In this document: in pieces, positions 1-9,194 of the stretch | How the letters are laid out: every line of letters starts with the position of its first letter | Position numbering within the stretch: position 1 is the stretch's first letter | From: Bradyrhizobium sp. ARR65 | GTDB lineage: Bacteria > Pseudomonadota > Alphaproteobacteria > Rhizobiales > Xanthobacteraceae | Reading direction: 5' to 3' | DNA: 63,541 nucleotides | Assembly: GCF_000472385.1 (NCBI RefSeq) | Contig: NZ_AWZU01000047.1 | Location: 1-63,541, forward strand | Translations under genes and position numbers: made by a program | Notes under the pieces: model-generated | Seen by the model: the letters and a program-made list of their open reading frames with translations, nothing else | Told to the model about the DNA's origin: nothing | Database searches by the model: none

Positions 1-1740
1 TCCCTGCAACAGGAGCAGGAGCGGGCAGCGCGGCTGGAGGAAGATCTTGCGGCGGCTCGGCGCGACATCGAGACACAGGCGGCGTTAGCCACGAAGGCGA
101 ACGACGATGCGGCTCAGCTCAAGCAGGCCGCGGAAGGCGACGCGGCGAAGCTGAACAAGTCCCTGCAACAGGAGCAGGAGCGGGCAGCGCGGCTGGAGGA
201 AGATCTTGCGGTGGCCCGGCGCGAAATCGAGACACAGACGGCGTTGGCGAAGGCGAACGACGATGCCGCTCAGCTCAAGCAGGCCGCGGAAAGCGACGCG
301 GCGAAGCTGAAAAAATCCCTGCAACAGGAGCAGGGGCGGGCAGTGCGACTGGAGCAAGATCTTGCGGCGGCCCGGCGCGATGTCGAGACCCAGGCGGCGC
401 TGGCTACCAAAGCTAACGACGAGGTCAGCCAGCTGAGGCAGGCCGCGGAAAGTGGCCCAGCGGAGTTGAGACAATCGCTGCAGAAGGAGCACGACAGGGC
501 CGAGACGCTGGCGCAGGATCTCTCGATGGCGCGTACCCAAATATATGCGTACGAGGCCCAGACTAAGGCCAGCGAGCAGGCGGCCGAGGGGGACGCTGCG
601 GAGCTGCGCAAATCCTTGCAGCGGGAGCGCGACAGGGCAGCGCGGCTGGAGCAGGATCTTGCGGCGTCGCGGGGCGATGTCGCGACACAAACGGCGTTGG
701 CGGCGAAGGCGAACGACGATGCCGCTCAGCTCAAGCAGGCCGCGGAAAGCGACGCGGCGGAGCTGAAAAATTCCTTGCAACAGGAGCAGGAGCGGGCAGT
801 GCGGCTGGAGCAAGATCTTGCGGCGGCCCGGCGCGATATCGAGACACAGGCGGCGCTGGCCACCAAAGCTAACGACGAGGTCAGCCAGCTGAGGCAGGCC
901 GCGGAAAATGGTCCAGCTGAGTTGAGAAAATTGCTGCAGAAGGAGCACGACAAGACCGAGGCGCTGGCGCGGGACCTCTCGACGGCGCGTACCCAAATAT
1001 ATGCGTGCGAGGCTCAGACTCGTAGGGCCAGCGAGCAGTCGACCGACCCCAAGCAGGCCGGGGAAAGCGACGCGGCGAAGCTGAAAAAATCCCTGCAACA
1101 GGAGCAGCAGCGGGCAGTGCGGCTCGAGCAGGATCTTGCGGCGTCGCGGCGCGATGTCGAGACGCAGACGGCGCGAGCGGCCGAGGCGCACGAGGATGCC
1201 ACCCGGTTGAAGCAGGTCGTGAAGAATGACTCCGCGGAGTTGAAACAGTCCCTGCAGAAGGAGCACGACAGAGCGGAGGCGCTGGCGCAGGACCTCTCGA
1301 TGGTGCACACCGCGATCTACGCGTACGAGGCTCAAGCGCGTAAGGCCGGCGATCAGGTGACAGGCTTCAAGCAGGACAGCGCGGCGGAGCTGCGAACGGC
1401 GCTGGTGCAGGAGTGGGAGCGCGAAGCACGGCTGCAGCAGGCTCTCGCGGCTGCGCGGCGTGATGTCGAGAGGCAGTCGAGGCTGGCGGCCAAGGCAAAC
1501 GACGACGCTATCGAGGCCAAGCAGCGCGCGGAAAGCGACGCGGCGAAGCTGAAAAAGTCCCTGCAACAGGAAGGGAAGCGGGCAGTTCGGCTGGAGCAGG
1601 ATCTTGCGGCGGCCCGCCGCAATGTCGAGACGCAGGCGGCGCTCGCGGCCAAGGCGAGTGCCGAAGTTGCCGAGCTGAAGCAGGCGGCCAAGAGCGGCGC
1701 GATGGAGCTGGGCAAATCCTTGCAGAAGGCGCGCGACAGG
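1..1740 (+). repeat. About 159-bp in-frame tandem repeats encoding 53-residue coiled-coil units
   Basis: Unit starts marked by the codons for SLQQ/SLQK recur at 1, 160, 316 and 475, so spacing is 159, 156 and 159 bases. Further copies with more divergence continue to about 1740. All spacings are multiples of three, so unit gain or loss keeps the frame. Confidence 0.85.
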
Positions 1741-2193
1741 GCAGCGCAGCTTGAGCGGGAGCTTGCGTCCGAGCGTAGGACGAAAGATGGGCCCACGGCA
1801 TCTAGGGTCGCAACCGCCAGTCAGGCTGCGCAAGGTGGGCCGGAAGCGACCAAGCCAGCTGCTGCGAACGATGCAACCGTCGCAGCGGCTCGCGGCAATG
1901 TCCAGCCCAATCCTGAGGGGGCTGCGGAGGTCGCAAGCCTGGTGGCGCGCGCGAGCGTGCTGCTCGGTCAGGGCGATATCGGCTCGGCGCGACTTGTGCT
2001 CGAGCGCGCTGCCGAGACGGGCAGTGCTCTGGCGAGCTTTACGCTCGCGGAGACGTATGACCCTCTCGTTCTTCGCAAATGGGGCGCATATGGGACGCGC
2101 GGCGACACAGCCAAGGCACGGGATCTGTACGCGAAAGCTCAAGCCGGCGGAATCGGGGAGGCGAAACAACGGCTCGACGCGCTGCGTCGTTAG
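1..2193 (+). CDS. Repetitive coiled-coil protein with C-terminal TPR/Sel1-like segment (5' end outside window)
   Basis: The frame is open from base 1, so the true start lies upstream; the first in-window ATG (211) falls inside a repeat. The visible 730 residues are almost wholly a charged, Ala/Gln/Glu/Lys-rich coiled coil made of about 53-residue units, of two kinds (SLQQEQERA... and LQKEHDRAE... types). From about position 1920 the sequence changes to a helical segment (LGQGDIGSARLVLERAAETG, then AKARDLYAKAQAGG) that resembles TPR/Sel1 repeats and suggests protein-protein contact. No enzyme motif is visible. The next gene downstream is a TAXI binding protein 60 bases away. Role unknown; a structural or scaffold role is inferred only from composition. 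Confidence 0.8.
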   Translation, partial: SLQQEQERAARLEEDLAAARRDIETQAALATKANDDAAQLKQAAEGDAAKLNKSLQQEQERAARLEEDLAVARREIETQTALAKANDDAAQLKQAAESDAAKLKKSLQQEQGRAVRLEQDLAAARRDVETQAALATKANDEVSQLRQAAESGPAELRQSLQKEHDRAETLAQDLSMARTQIYAYEAQTKASEQAAEGDAAELRKSLQRERDRAARLEQDLAASRGDVATQTALAAKANDDAAQLKQAAESDAAELKNSLQQEQERAVRLEQDLAAARRDIETQAALATKANDEVSQLRQAAENGPAELRKLLQKEHDKTEALARDLSTARTQIYACEAQTRRASEQSTDPKQAGESDAAKLKKSLQQEQQRAVRLEQDLAASRRDVETQTARAAEAHEDATRLKQVVKNDSAELKQSLQKEHDRAEALAQDLSMVHTAIYAYEAQARKAGDQVTGFKQDSAAELRTALVQEWEREARLQQALAAARRDVERQSRLAAKANDDAIEAKQRAESDAAKLKKSLQQEGKRAVRLEQDLAAARRNVETQAALAAKASAEVAELKQAAKSGAMELGKSLQKARDRAAQLERELASERRTKDGPTASRVATASQAAQGGPEATKPAAANDATVAAARGNVQPNPEGAAEVASLVARASVLLGQGDIGSARLVLERAAETGSALASFTLAETYDPLVLRKWGAYGTRGDTAKARDLYAKAQAGGIGEAKQRLDALRR

Positions 2194-2253
2194 GTGCCAG
2201 GCCGGATAGCCGCATCGCGGGATCGCGAAGGAAACTCGCCCGGATTGGAGTTG

Positions 2254-3300
2254 ATGATGAACAGGTTTCCTAGATTACGGCCGCCGCTCTTGCTCGCGGC
2301 ATTCGCTTCGTTGCTGCTCCTCCTTCATCCGTCCTGGGTGGAGGCGAAGACCAAAAAGCCCTGGACGCAGCACGTCCACCTGATGCGGCATCAAGCGCCG
2401 CAGCCGACGCCGCAAGTGGCGATGAACGCCTGGACAGTCGGTCTTGCCGGAGGTCTCATCGAGGGCGCGCCTATCCGTCTTGCCGCAGAGATGTCCCGCG
2501 TGGTCGATGACGGAGACAATCTGCATGTGCTGCCGATCGTGACACGTGGCCCCACGGAAAATGTGAATTCACTGCTCTATCTGCGCGGCATCGACGCGGC
2601 GATCATCAATGCCGACGTGCTCGACGAATACAAAAGCCAGGTGCCGGATATCCAGCGGCGGCTGGCCTACGTGCTCAATCTATTTCCCTCTGAGCTGCAT
2701 GTTTTCGTCCGGCCGGAGATCCAGAGTTTGAACGATCTCACCGGCAAGAAAGTGAATTTCAACACTCAGGGCACCGCTGCAGCCTATTCGGGGCCGTTGA
2801 TCTTCAGCCGGCTCGGCCTTGATGTGCAGCAGACCTTTATCCCGCACCAGGTCGCGCTGGAGCAGATGCGCAAGGGCGAAATGGCAGCGGTCGTGTTCAT
2901 TACGTCGAAGCCGGTCGATGCGTTCGTGCGCAGGCATTGGGACCCGGGCTTCAAGTTTTTGGCCGTCCCCTACGAGAGCAGGCTTGAGGATTACTATCTT
3001 CCGGCGTCGCTCGACGCGACCGATTACCCCGCTCTGATCAAGGAGGGCGAGCGCGTGGCGACGATTGCCGTACCGACCGCGCTGGTTGCCTTCAATTGGC
3101 CGGCGAATACGAACCGCTTCGAGCGCGTCGCGCGTTTTGTCGACCATCTTTTCTCGCGGATCGATGAGCTGCAGGCGCCGGGTTTCGATCCGAAATGGAA
3201 GTCGATCAATCTTGCTGCGACGGTTCCAGGTCTTGCGCGCTTCCCCGCCGCGCAGGCCTGGCTCGATGTCCACGCGCACGCAACGCAGGCCTCGCAATGA
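2254..3300 (+). CDS. TAXI family TRAP transporter solute-binding protein
   Basis: A secreted periplasmic binding protein of about 348 residues. The N-terminus is a signal peptide (RLRPPLLLAAFASLLLLLHP, cleavage likely after WVEA). The mature part has the TAXI layout: early Gly-rich segment (VGLAGGLIEGAPIRLAAEM), then ...RGIDAAIINADVL, then FVRPEIQSLNDLTGKKVNF, the usual second-lobe entry. The ligand is not predictable. A GGAG at 2247-2250 precedes two adjacent ATGs (2254, 2257); either could be the start. No TRAP membrane subunits lie beside it, so it may be an orphan receptor or may act with the neighbouring secreted proteins. Its stop overlaps the next start. Confidence 0.82.
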   Translation: MMNRFPRLRPPLLLAAFASLLLLLHPSWVEAKTKKPWTQHVHLMRHQAPQPTPQVAMNAWTVGLAGGLIEGAPIRLAAEMSRVVDDGDNLHVLPIVTRGPTENVNSLLYLRGIDAAIINADVLDEYKSQVPDIQRRLAYVLNLFPSELHVFVRPEIQSLNDLTGKKVNFNTQGTAAAYSGPLIFSRLGLDVQQTFIPHQVALEQMRKGEMAAVVFITSKPVDAFVRRHWDPGFKFLAVPYESRLEDYYLPASLDATDYPALIKEGERVATIAVPTALVAFNWPANTNRFERVARFVDHLFSRIDELQAPGFDPKWKSINLAATVPGLARFPAAQAWLDVHAHATQASQ

Positions 3301-3929
3301 AACGCGCCGTCGTCTCCGTCTCGGCTGCATTCGCAGCGGTGGGCGGGATTGCGCTGGCACAGGGGCTCGACGATCCGATGGCACGGCTTCGCGCCTGCTC
3401 GCTGATGGAAGGCGCGGACCGGCTGGAATGCCTGGACAGTCTGTCGCGTGCCATCGCCCCTCGGGCCGCTCCGACACCCAAGGAGGACCGCTGGATCATC
3501 AGCCAGACAATGTCGCCCGTGGATTTCACGCCGATCGCCACCGCGACAATACCATCGCGCGAGGTTCCAGGCGGGAGCGCGATGCAGCTCTCAATTCGTT
3601 GCCGCGGAGGGCGCACTGAACTTGCGGTCGCAGGGCCTGCCGTCTCGGGTCGTGGCGATGATTATGCCGTTTTCTATCGCATCAATGGCGGTCCGCCTGC
3701 GCAGATCGCCGCTGCCGTGCCGGCATTTGGCGCCGGAGTCTCGCTCAAGGTCGATGCGGTTGCCATGATACAATCGCTTCCGCGCGATGGCGAATTCGCT
3801 GTGCACCTCTCGCCCCGCGTGGGAGCCGCTCAGGACGGAATTTTCCCTCTGTTTGGGCTGGAGACGGTGCGCGCCAAGATTGCCGCGCCATGCAAATGGC
3901 CGCACGCCATCGCGAAGCCGAATAACTGA
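3297..3929 (+). CDS. Secreted TagO/VasI-like protein (type VI secretion-associated family), tentative
   Basis: A 210-residue protein whose ATG overlaps the TGA of the TAXI gene (ATGA at 3297-3300), implying coupled translation. Signal peptide MKRAVVSVSAAFAAVGGIALA. The body keeps features of the TagO/VasI family: early Cys pair (LRACSLMEGADRLECLDSL), WIISQTMSPVDFTP, an IRCRGGRTEL strand, a YRINGGPP segment and a C-terminal FGLETV...CKWP. No type VI secretion core gene is present in the window, so the assignment rests on motif pattern alone; it may serve a different envelope function. Confidence 0.6.
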   Translation: MKRAVVSVSAAFAAVGGIALAQGLDDPMARLRACSLMEGADRLECLDSLSRAIAPRAAPTPKEDRWIISQTMSPVDFTPIATATIPSREVPGGSAMQLSIRCRGGRTELAVAGPAVSGRGDDYAVFYRINGGPPAQIAAAVPAFGAGVSLKVDAVAMIQSLPRDGEFAVHLSPRVGAAQDGIFPLFGLETVRAKIAAPCKWPHAIAKPNN

Positions 3930-3966
3930 CGCTCAGTGGAAGACTTTCTTCGACAGGAAACGGATC

Positions 3967-4557
3967 ATGAGCATGTTCGGGCATATTGCGAAGGCAGCGA
4001 CGATCGGCGCCACCGCGCTCCTGCTGGCGATGTCGTCATCCGTGGCGCAGTACCATTATTGGACACCGGCAATGAGCCCACCAACCGTCACGGATAAGCC
4101 GCACATATCTGCGAAGCCGCACACAACCGCGCACAGGCGGAACCGGTTGGCCTTTGCGCGCCTCGACAAGCCTTCTGAACAGAAACCCAAGTTGCACCGT
4201 CTGATCCTGCAGGTGAATACCAACGATCCGGCGGCGATGAACCTCGCGCTTAATAACGCGACCAACGTGACGCAACACTACAGGGAGTTCGGCGAGAAGG
4301 TGAAAATCGAGGTGATCGCGTTCGGGCCTGGCCTGCACATGCTGCGCGACGACACCTCGCCGGTGAAGGCTCGGATCGAGACGATGGCGCTCAGCACGCC
4401 CGAGGTCTCGTTCAAAGCCTGTGGCAACACCCAGGAGAACATGCACAAGGCGGAGAACAAGGACATACCGATCATTCCACAGGCGCAAGTGGTCAAGTCC
4501 GGTGTCGTCCGCGTCATGGAGCTGGAAGAGCAGGGTTGGACTTACGTTAAACCATGA
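3967..4557 (+). CDS. Secreted DsrE-family-like protein
   Basis: 196 residues starting MSMFGHIAKAATIGATALLL, a signal peptide ending near SSVAQ, then a low-complexity Pro/His/Thr linker (residues about 30-65). The C-terminal 130 residues resemble periplasmic DsrE-like domains: KLHRLILQVNTNDPAAMNLA, then HYREFGEKVKIEVIAFGPGL, a single Cys in VSFKACGNTQ and a closing VVRVMELEEQGWTYVKP. In this family the Cys can take part in sulfur handling, but no sulfur-oxidation partner is nearby. It lies 37 bases after the TagO-like gene on the same strand and may be co-transcribed. Confidence 0.75.
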   Translation: MSMFGHIAKAATIGATALLLAMSSSVAQYHYWTPAMSPPTVTDKPHISAKPHTTAHRRNRLAFARLDKPSEQKPKLHRLILQVNTNDPAAMNLALNNATNVTQHYREFGEKVKIEVIAFGPGLHMLRDDTSPVKARIETMALSTPEVSFKACGNTQENMHKAENKDIPIIPQAQVVKSGVVRVMELEEQGWTYVKP

Positions 4558-5365
4558 GCGAGCGAGGCTACGAGTTCGCCGCGATCATCGCCGCGCCATC
4601 GCTTTGACGGACGAGGCGGTCAAACTCGCCGTGCAATCATCTCGACGAGCGCGATCAACCCCTGGCAATATTCTGCGCCATGAGCCCGCGCGCGATCAGA
4701 CGGCTTATGATGGGTGCGCCATGGGCTTTGGCTTCGAGCGCCCAGATGATTGGTGCGCGTGTCGTGCCATCCTTCCAGCTCTTGTGCAGCCACTTAATGA
4801 TATCATTGCGCTCGCCTACGCCTTCGGCACCGTAGCCTTCGGCATCGTAGCCTTCGGCCGTAGCTTTTGGCGTTGTGTGTGAAGAGACGAGCAATTATAG
4901 GGTTGTGCAGAGGAGCCGGATATCTGCCAGCTAACCATCCATGCTCCGAAATCCACAAAGGTGACCGCGGTGGGTTTGCTCTGCCGGCGCAGTTCAGGGT
5001 CGCCAAAAAATTCAATCCTAGCGCGACGGCATGTTCAGCTGCTAGCTGACGAACTCGTCGCGCGTAAAAAGTATATTGGCGGCCCTTAGAGTTTCTCACC
5101 GCTTCGGGCGTCTCATGACTACTGTCCCATTCCAGACACTGAGGATCCCGAGGCAGGGAAACGCCAATCGCCTTGTCATTGACAGATGTGCCGGAGCTGG
5201 CTCGGCGCACCGCATGGCCGATTCGGCGCGGTGTCTCTGTAGGGTCAGCCGAGTCGGATGAGACAGTGTGAGACGTCTTAGCCGGGATACATCAGGCCGA
5301 GTCCTCAAATCGGATCCTCCGCGCAGCATAATTAGATCGTTCGCAAGACGCGCTTGGGCGAGGCG
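4558..5365. other. Non-coding or decayed stretch
   Basis: Short frames exist on both strands but none has a good ribosome-binding site or a recognisable domain. The only structure I see is a short tandem repeat at 4815-4862. Confidence 0.5.
4815..4862 (+). repeat. 15-bp tandem repeat, about three copies
   Basis: Three adjacent copies of the pattern GTAGCCTTCGGCATC with small changes. On the minus strand they read as AEGYD/AEGYG repeats within a short open frame (4655-4894) of doubtful reality. Confidence 0.75.
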
Positions 5366-5881
5366 TTAAGTTAAACAGCGGGCGAGCGCGATCTTCAAGC
5401 CTTTTGGGTGACCCATAGCATACCCCATCATGGCAGCTCGCTGGGTAGCGTTGGCTCCCGGGAGCAAACCGGACTCGGCGAAAGCGCGGCCAAATAGACG
5501 CTCATGAGCCGTTGCTGAAGTTGTCTGTGCTGAGTTGGTCCGCTTTGCGCCAAAAAGCTGGCGAATTGACCAGGTCGCCGGTTGAAGACCTATCTTGAGA
5601 TGATTGTCCTGAAGCTCCGCAAATCTTGCCGCCAGCGTCGATGTGGCAAGGACCGCCCCCATGTACTGCTGCACCTCGTCCGGCACATTGTAGTCACGCA
5701 TGGTAGCGCGGCTGTCGCGCAACGAGGTCGCCCCTACTGCGGCAGTTCGGTTTGCAGCAAGAGCTGCCGCTCCGATAAGCCGCGCTAAGGCCCTAATAGA
5801 ATTGCGGCTAAATACCTCGCCCAGCTCTCGTCGTAGCAGCGGACGCAATAGTTGCCGCGTCGCTGTCGCGACCGGAGTCAC
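5366..5881 (-). CDS. Hypothetical protein
   Basis: 171 codons from a GTG. No family recognised. Composition is protein-like (Ala/Arg/Leu-rich helices such as RQLLRPLLRRELGEVFSRNS, then a mixed region with DYNVPDEVQQYMGAVLATST). No signal peptide or membrane span is clear. It stands alone, with no gene within 500 bases on either side on the same strand. It could be a real lineage-specific gene or a chance frame. Confidence 0.4.
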   Translation of the reverse strand: MTPVATATRQLLRPLLRRELGEVFSRNSIRALARLIGAAALAANRTAAVGATSLRDSRATMRDYNVPDEVQQYMGAVLATSTLAARFAELQDNHLKIGLQPATWSIRQLFGAKRTNSAQTTSATAHERLFGRAFAESGLLPGANATQRAAMMGYAMGHPKGLKIALARCLT

Positions 5882-6406
5882 AAGCCGATTTTCTTACCCC
5901 TCGTTTCATGCGAACTGACACGATTTGCTACGTCAAATGATAGCCGGCGGGGGAATGAAAGGTAACTAAATAAGATCGAAAATGGGTAGTGCCGAAGCGC
6001 GGAGCTTGTGTCGTTGAGAAGCGCGGAGTGATGGTTGTGCTAACCGCACTTGCGCTTACAAAGTCGTGAATTGAATTTGCTATTCACCGGCTCATGCTTT
6101 GTTTTCGAGCAGGTCGTCTCTTGTATGACTTGAGAAATTTTTTGGAACCGAGCTGGCGCGGTCCTCAACGTATTAGTCAGCCCCACCCTGACATCTTTCA
6201 GCGCGGTCTGCGGTAATCGCCGTGCTGCTGGTGCGGTCCACCATCGCTCATCGAAGTTCCGGCCCGGCACGCGTCCGATCGCAAAGGCTCGTTTGTTCGC
6301 GAAGCACATCTAATCACATAAGCCTCTGTGGCGGAGTAACGATCATTGACCTTTATCAAGAGATCAAAAAGTCAGTCATGGGGGACGACCATATTGCCTA
6401 GTCCAA
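5882..6406. other. Intergenic stretch upstream of the sensor kinase
   Basis: It contains a locally AT-richer segment and an 89-codon minus frame (6040-6309) with no recognisable domain. The kinase promoter should lie here, but I cannot place -35/-10 boxes with confidence. Confidence 0.45.
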
Positions 6407-8512
6407 GTGTTGACGATGTCCGACCCACGATTTTTGATTCCGGAGGTAAGTCTCTGCCGAACCATTAGCTATGCCGGGGGTCTGGTCGCAATTGGAGCGA
6501 TCTATCTCGCCTCGGCAAAAGGCGGCCTTGCCCTGGCCTCTATTCATCCCAGCGCAACGCCAATTTGGCCGCCGACGGGTGTCGCGCTGGCGGGGGTCCT
6601 GTTGTGGGGATATCGGATTTGGCCCGCAATTTTCGCGGCAGCAATGATCGCGAATGCGACGACAGCCGGCTCGGTTGCCACCGCAATTGCGATTGCAACC
6701 GGCAACTCTCTTGAAGCGGTTGTTGGCGCTTATCTCATCAATCGCTGGTCGGGCGGCTGTAACACATTTTCAACGCCAAATTCCGTTGCAAAGTTTGCTC
6801 TGATTTGCGTCGTGATCGCCACCCCCATCAGCGCGAGCATTGGGCTGAGCAGCCTGGCAGCGGCCGGGTACATCAAACAAACGAATTTTGCGGACGCCTG
6901 GGTCACATGGTGGCTGGGAGATGTGACCGGCGCGCTGGTTATTGCCCCTGTCATTGTGCTTTGGGGATCAAGCCACTATCCTGCTTTCAACCGCAATGGA
7001 TTTCTGGAGACGGTCGGCGTCCTCGCTACCGCAGCGGCTGTCGGACTCATTGCTTTCAGTCCCCTGGTGGAACAAACCCCGAGCCGAGATCCACTGGGTT
7101 TCCTTGCGATCTTGCCAATGTTGTGGGCCGCGCTGCGCCTCGGTCCACGCGACACCGCAACCGTTGCGCTGATGCTTGCGGGCATCACGATCTGGGGGAC
7201 CCTCGCAGGTGGCGGCCCTTTCACGACCGCGGATCTCAACGCTTCATTCCTGCTTGTGTTGATGTTCTTGATCAGTATTACCGTTCCAAGCTTATTGCTG
7301 AGCGCCGATGTCGAGATACGCAAGAAAGCGGAGGAAAGTCTGCGCCGCGCGCAGGTCGAACTCGAGCGGAAGGTAGCAGAGCGCACGCAAGAACTGGAGC
7401 TCGCCAACGCAGCAAAATCGCGCTTCCTTGCTATGGCAAGCCATGATTTGCGGCAGCCGCTACATGCACTAGGCTTGTTCGTTGCACAGCTGCGCACGCC
7501 GCTCAAATCGAGGGAAAGGACAAAGACGATCGAGCAGATAGATGCGACGCGCAAAGAAATGGATGAAATGTTCAATTCGCTCCTGGATATCTCAAAGCTT
7601 GATGCTGGGATTCTTACCCCCAGAATTGCCGAATTCCCGATCGCGCGCCTGTTGCAAAAAATAGAGACCACGTTTGATCAGGCAACGCGAAAAAAAGGAC
7701 TGCGTCTACACGTCAGGCGAAGTGACGCCTGGGTGCGGAGCGACGCTATGCTGCTCGAACGTATACTGCTCAACCTGGTATCCAATGCTGTGCGCTATAC
7801 GTTGCGGGGCGGGATCATCGTGGGATGTCGTCGGCGCGGTGAAATGTTGCGTATCGAAGTATGGGATACAGGCCCCGGCATTCCTGACAATCAGAAGCAG
7901 AATATCTTCGGCGAGTTCTTCCAAGTTCCTGCCCCCGAACGGAACCGGCACGGCGGCCTGGGACTTGGCCTGGCCATTGTCGACAGGCTTCGCCTACTTC
8001 TCAACCATCAAATCGACTTAACTTCGACCGTGGGCCGAGGTTCGCGGTTCGCGATCCTGGTTCCGATAGTCGACGAGGGCGTCACGTCCACAGCGCCCGT
8101 TGTCTCACCTCTCCCAGGCGCTTTTGCGGTCGAAGGCAAGGTAGTTCTTGTTATTGCCGATGCTCAAATTGTGCAGGAGGGAACGGGCGGCTTGCTCGGC
8201 AAATGGGGATACTCCGTCCTTAGCACCGGATCCGACGAAGCTGCACTTATGCGAGTTGCTCAGCGCCAACAACGCCCCGATCTTATAATCTCGGACTATC
8301 ATCTTGCGAGCGGAAAGACCGGAATCCGCGCAATTGAACAAATCAATGCGGCGTTTGGTTCCTCAATTCCAGCTATTCTGATCAGCGGCGATACGTCAGC
8401 TGAACCATTACGTGACGCTAACGAGAGAGGATACATTTTGCTGCACAAGCCTGTTGATCCAATGCGGCTCCGCGCTGTTATGCACGAACTCTTTAGGGAT
8501 CATGGAGGATAG
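6407..8512 (+). CDS. Hybrid sensor histidine kinase/response regulator with MASE1 sensor
   Basis: 701 residues. Residues about 15-300 form a MASE1-type membrane sensor with several hydrophobic spans (IHPSATPIWPPTGVALAG motif early). A coiled-coil linker (about 305-335) leads to the dimerisation helix FLAMASHDLRQPLHALGLF with phospho-acceptor His346. The ATPase has an N box (NLVSNAVRYT), DTGPGIP and GGLGLGLAIV. A C-terminal receiver has the acceptor Asp in LIISDYHLA (about residue 630) and Lys in LHKPVDP, although the acidic cluster near its start is poor (VIADAQ). Start may be GTG 6407 or ATG 6416; no strong ribosome-binding site decides. It converges on the NarL-type regulator gene 20 bases away, a likely partner. 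The signal sensed is unknown. Confidence 0.92.
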   Translation: MLTMSDPRFLIPEVSLCRTISYAGGLVAIGAIYLASAKGGLALASIHPSATPIWPPTGVALAGVLLWGYRIWPAIFAAAMIANATTAGSVATAIAIATGNSLEAVVGAYLINRWSGGCNTFSTPNSVAKFALICVVIATPISASIGLSSLAAAGYIKQTNFADAWVTWWLGDVTGALVIAPVIVLWGSSHYPAFNRNGFLETVGVLATAAAVGLIAFSPLVEQTPSRDPLGFLAILPMLWAALRLGPRDTATVALMLAGITIWGTLAGGGPFTTADLNASFLLVLMFLISITVPSLLLSADVEIRKKAEESLRRAQVELERKVAERTQELELANAAKSRFLAMASHDLRQPLHALGLFVAQLRTPLKSRERTKTIEQIDATRKEMDEMFNSLLDISKLDAGILTPRIAEFPIARLLQKIETTFDQATRKKGLRLHVRRSDAWVRSDAMLLERILLNLVSNAVRYTLRGGIIVGCRRRGEMLRIEVWDTGPGIPDNQKQNIFGEFFQVPAPERNRHGGLGLGLAIVDRLRLLLNHQIDLTSTVGRGSRFAILVPIVDEGVTSTAPVVSPLPGAFAVEGKVVLVIADAQIVQEGTGGLLGKWGYSVLSTGSDEAALMRVAQRQQRPDLIISDYHLASGKTGIRAIEQINAAFGSSIPAILISGDTSAEPLRDANERGYILLHKPVDPMRLRAVMHELFRDHGG

Positions 8513-8531
8513 GAGAGACGCCGGAGCAATC

Positions 8532-9194
8532 TTATGAGTCAGGTTTTGGCGGCAACTCCCAGCCCATTTTTCCTACCTTTATTATCGCCTCGGTACGGCT
8601 CGTTACCCCGAGCGCCTTGAGAACGACCGTGATGTGGTTCTTCACTGTCGGTACTGCCATATTGAGCGTCTTGGCAATGACCTTGTTGCTTCTTCCCTTC
8701 ATCAGGAGCGCAAGCACCTCAATCTGCCGATCGGTCAACCCGATACCCCTGAGAGAGTCGCGCGCCGCTGGCTTATCTGTAAGCCGAGGACTCCTCGTTT
8801 CCTCCAACATTTGTGAGGGAATGTAAACGCCGCCGGAGAACACCAACTTGATAGCGTTAAGTATAACCTCACGTTCGGTAGTTTTCGGGATGAAACCCAG
8901 AGCGCCAAGCTTGAAAGCGCGCTTGACTGTGTCTTGATCATCCGATGACGAGAGGATGACGACAGCAATGGTCGCATGGCGCTCGCGCAGTTCGCGGAGA
9001 ACAGAAAAGCCATCTCGATCGGGCAAATTGATATCAAGCAGAATGAGGCTGATGTCCGGATGTTCCTCGACGATGCACATTGCCTGATGGCTGTTCGAAG
9101 CTTCAAAGATGACTGCTTCTCGGTTCAGTCGCTTCAGAACAGAGTGCAAGGCCTCGCGAATCAATGCGTGATCGTCGACAACCAGGACCTTCAT
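8532..9194 (-). CDS. NarL/FixJ-family response regulator
   Basis: 220 residues beginning MKVLVVDDHALIREAL. The receiver (1-120) has the DD pair, phospho-acceptor Asp54 in LILLDINLPDRDG, and Lys in GFIPKTTE. The C-terminal LuxR-type helix-turn-helix (about 155-215) reads LTDRQIEVLALLMKGRSNKV...VKNHITVVLKALGV. The start at 9194 is set by a strong CGGAGAG six bases upstream; longer frames up to 9218 are less likely. Its 3' end faces the hybrid kinase, so the two are convergent rather than one operon; phosphotransfer between them is an inference from position. Confidence 0.93.
   Translation of the reverse strand: MKVLVVDDHALIREALHSVLKRLNREAVIFEASNSHQAMCIVEEHPDISLILLDINLPDRDGFSVLRELRERHATIAVVILSSSDDQDTVKRAFKLGALGFIPKTTEREVILNAIKLVFSGGVYIPSQMLEETRSPRLTDKPAARDSLRGIGLTDRQIEVLALLMKGRSNKVIAKTLNMAVPTVKNHITVVLKALGVTSRTEAIIKVGKMGWELPPKPDS

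Noticed and set aside
85..2169. 694-codon minus-strand frame opposite the coiled-coil gene
   Set aside because: It is the mirror of a repetitive GC-rich gene; Arg/Leu-rich repeats without any domain, and the sense strand has a clear coiled coil and TPR-like end.
4803..5210. 135-codon minus frame
   Set aside because: No ribosome-binding site, no domain, and it runs through a simple tandem repeat.
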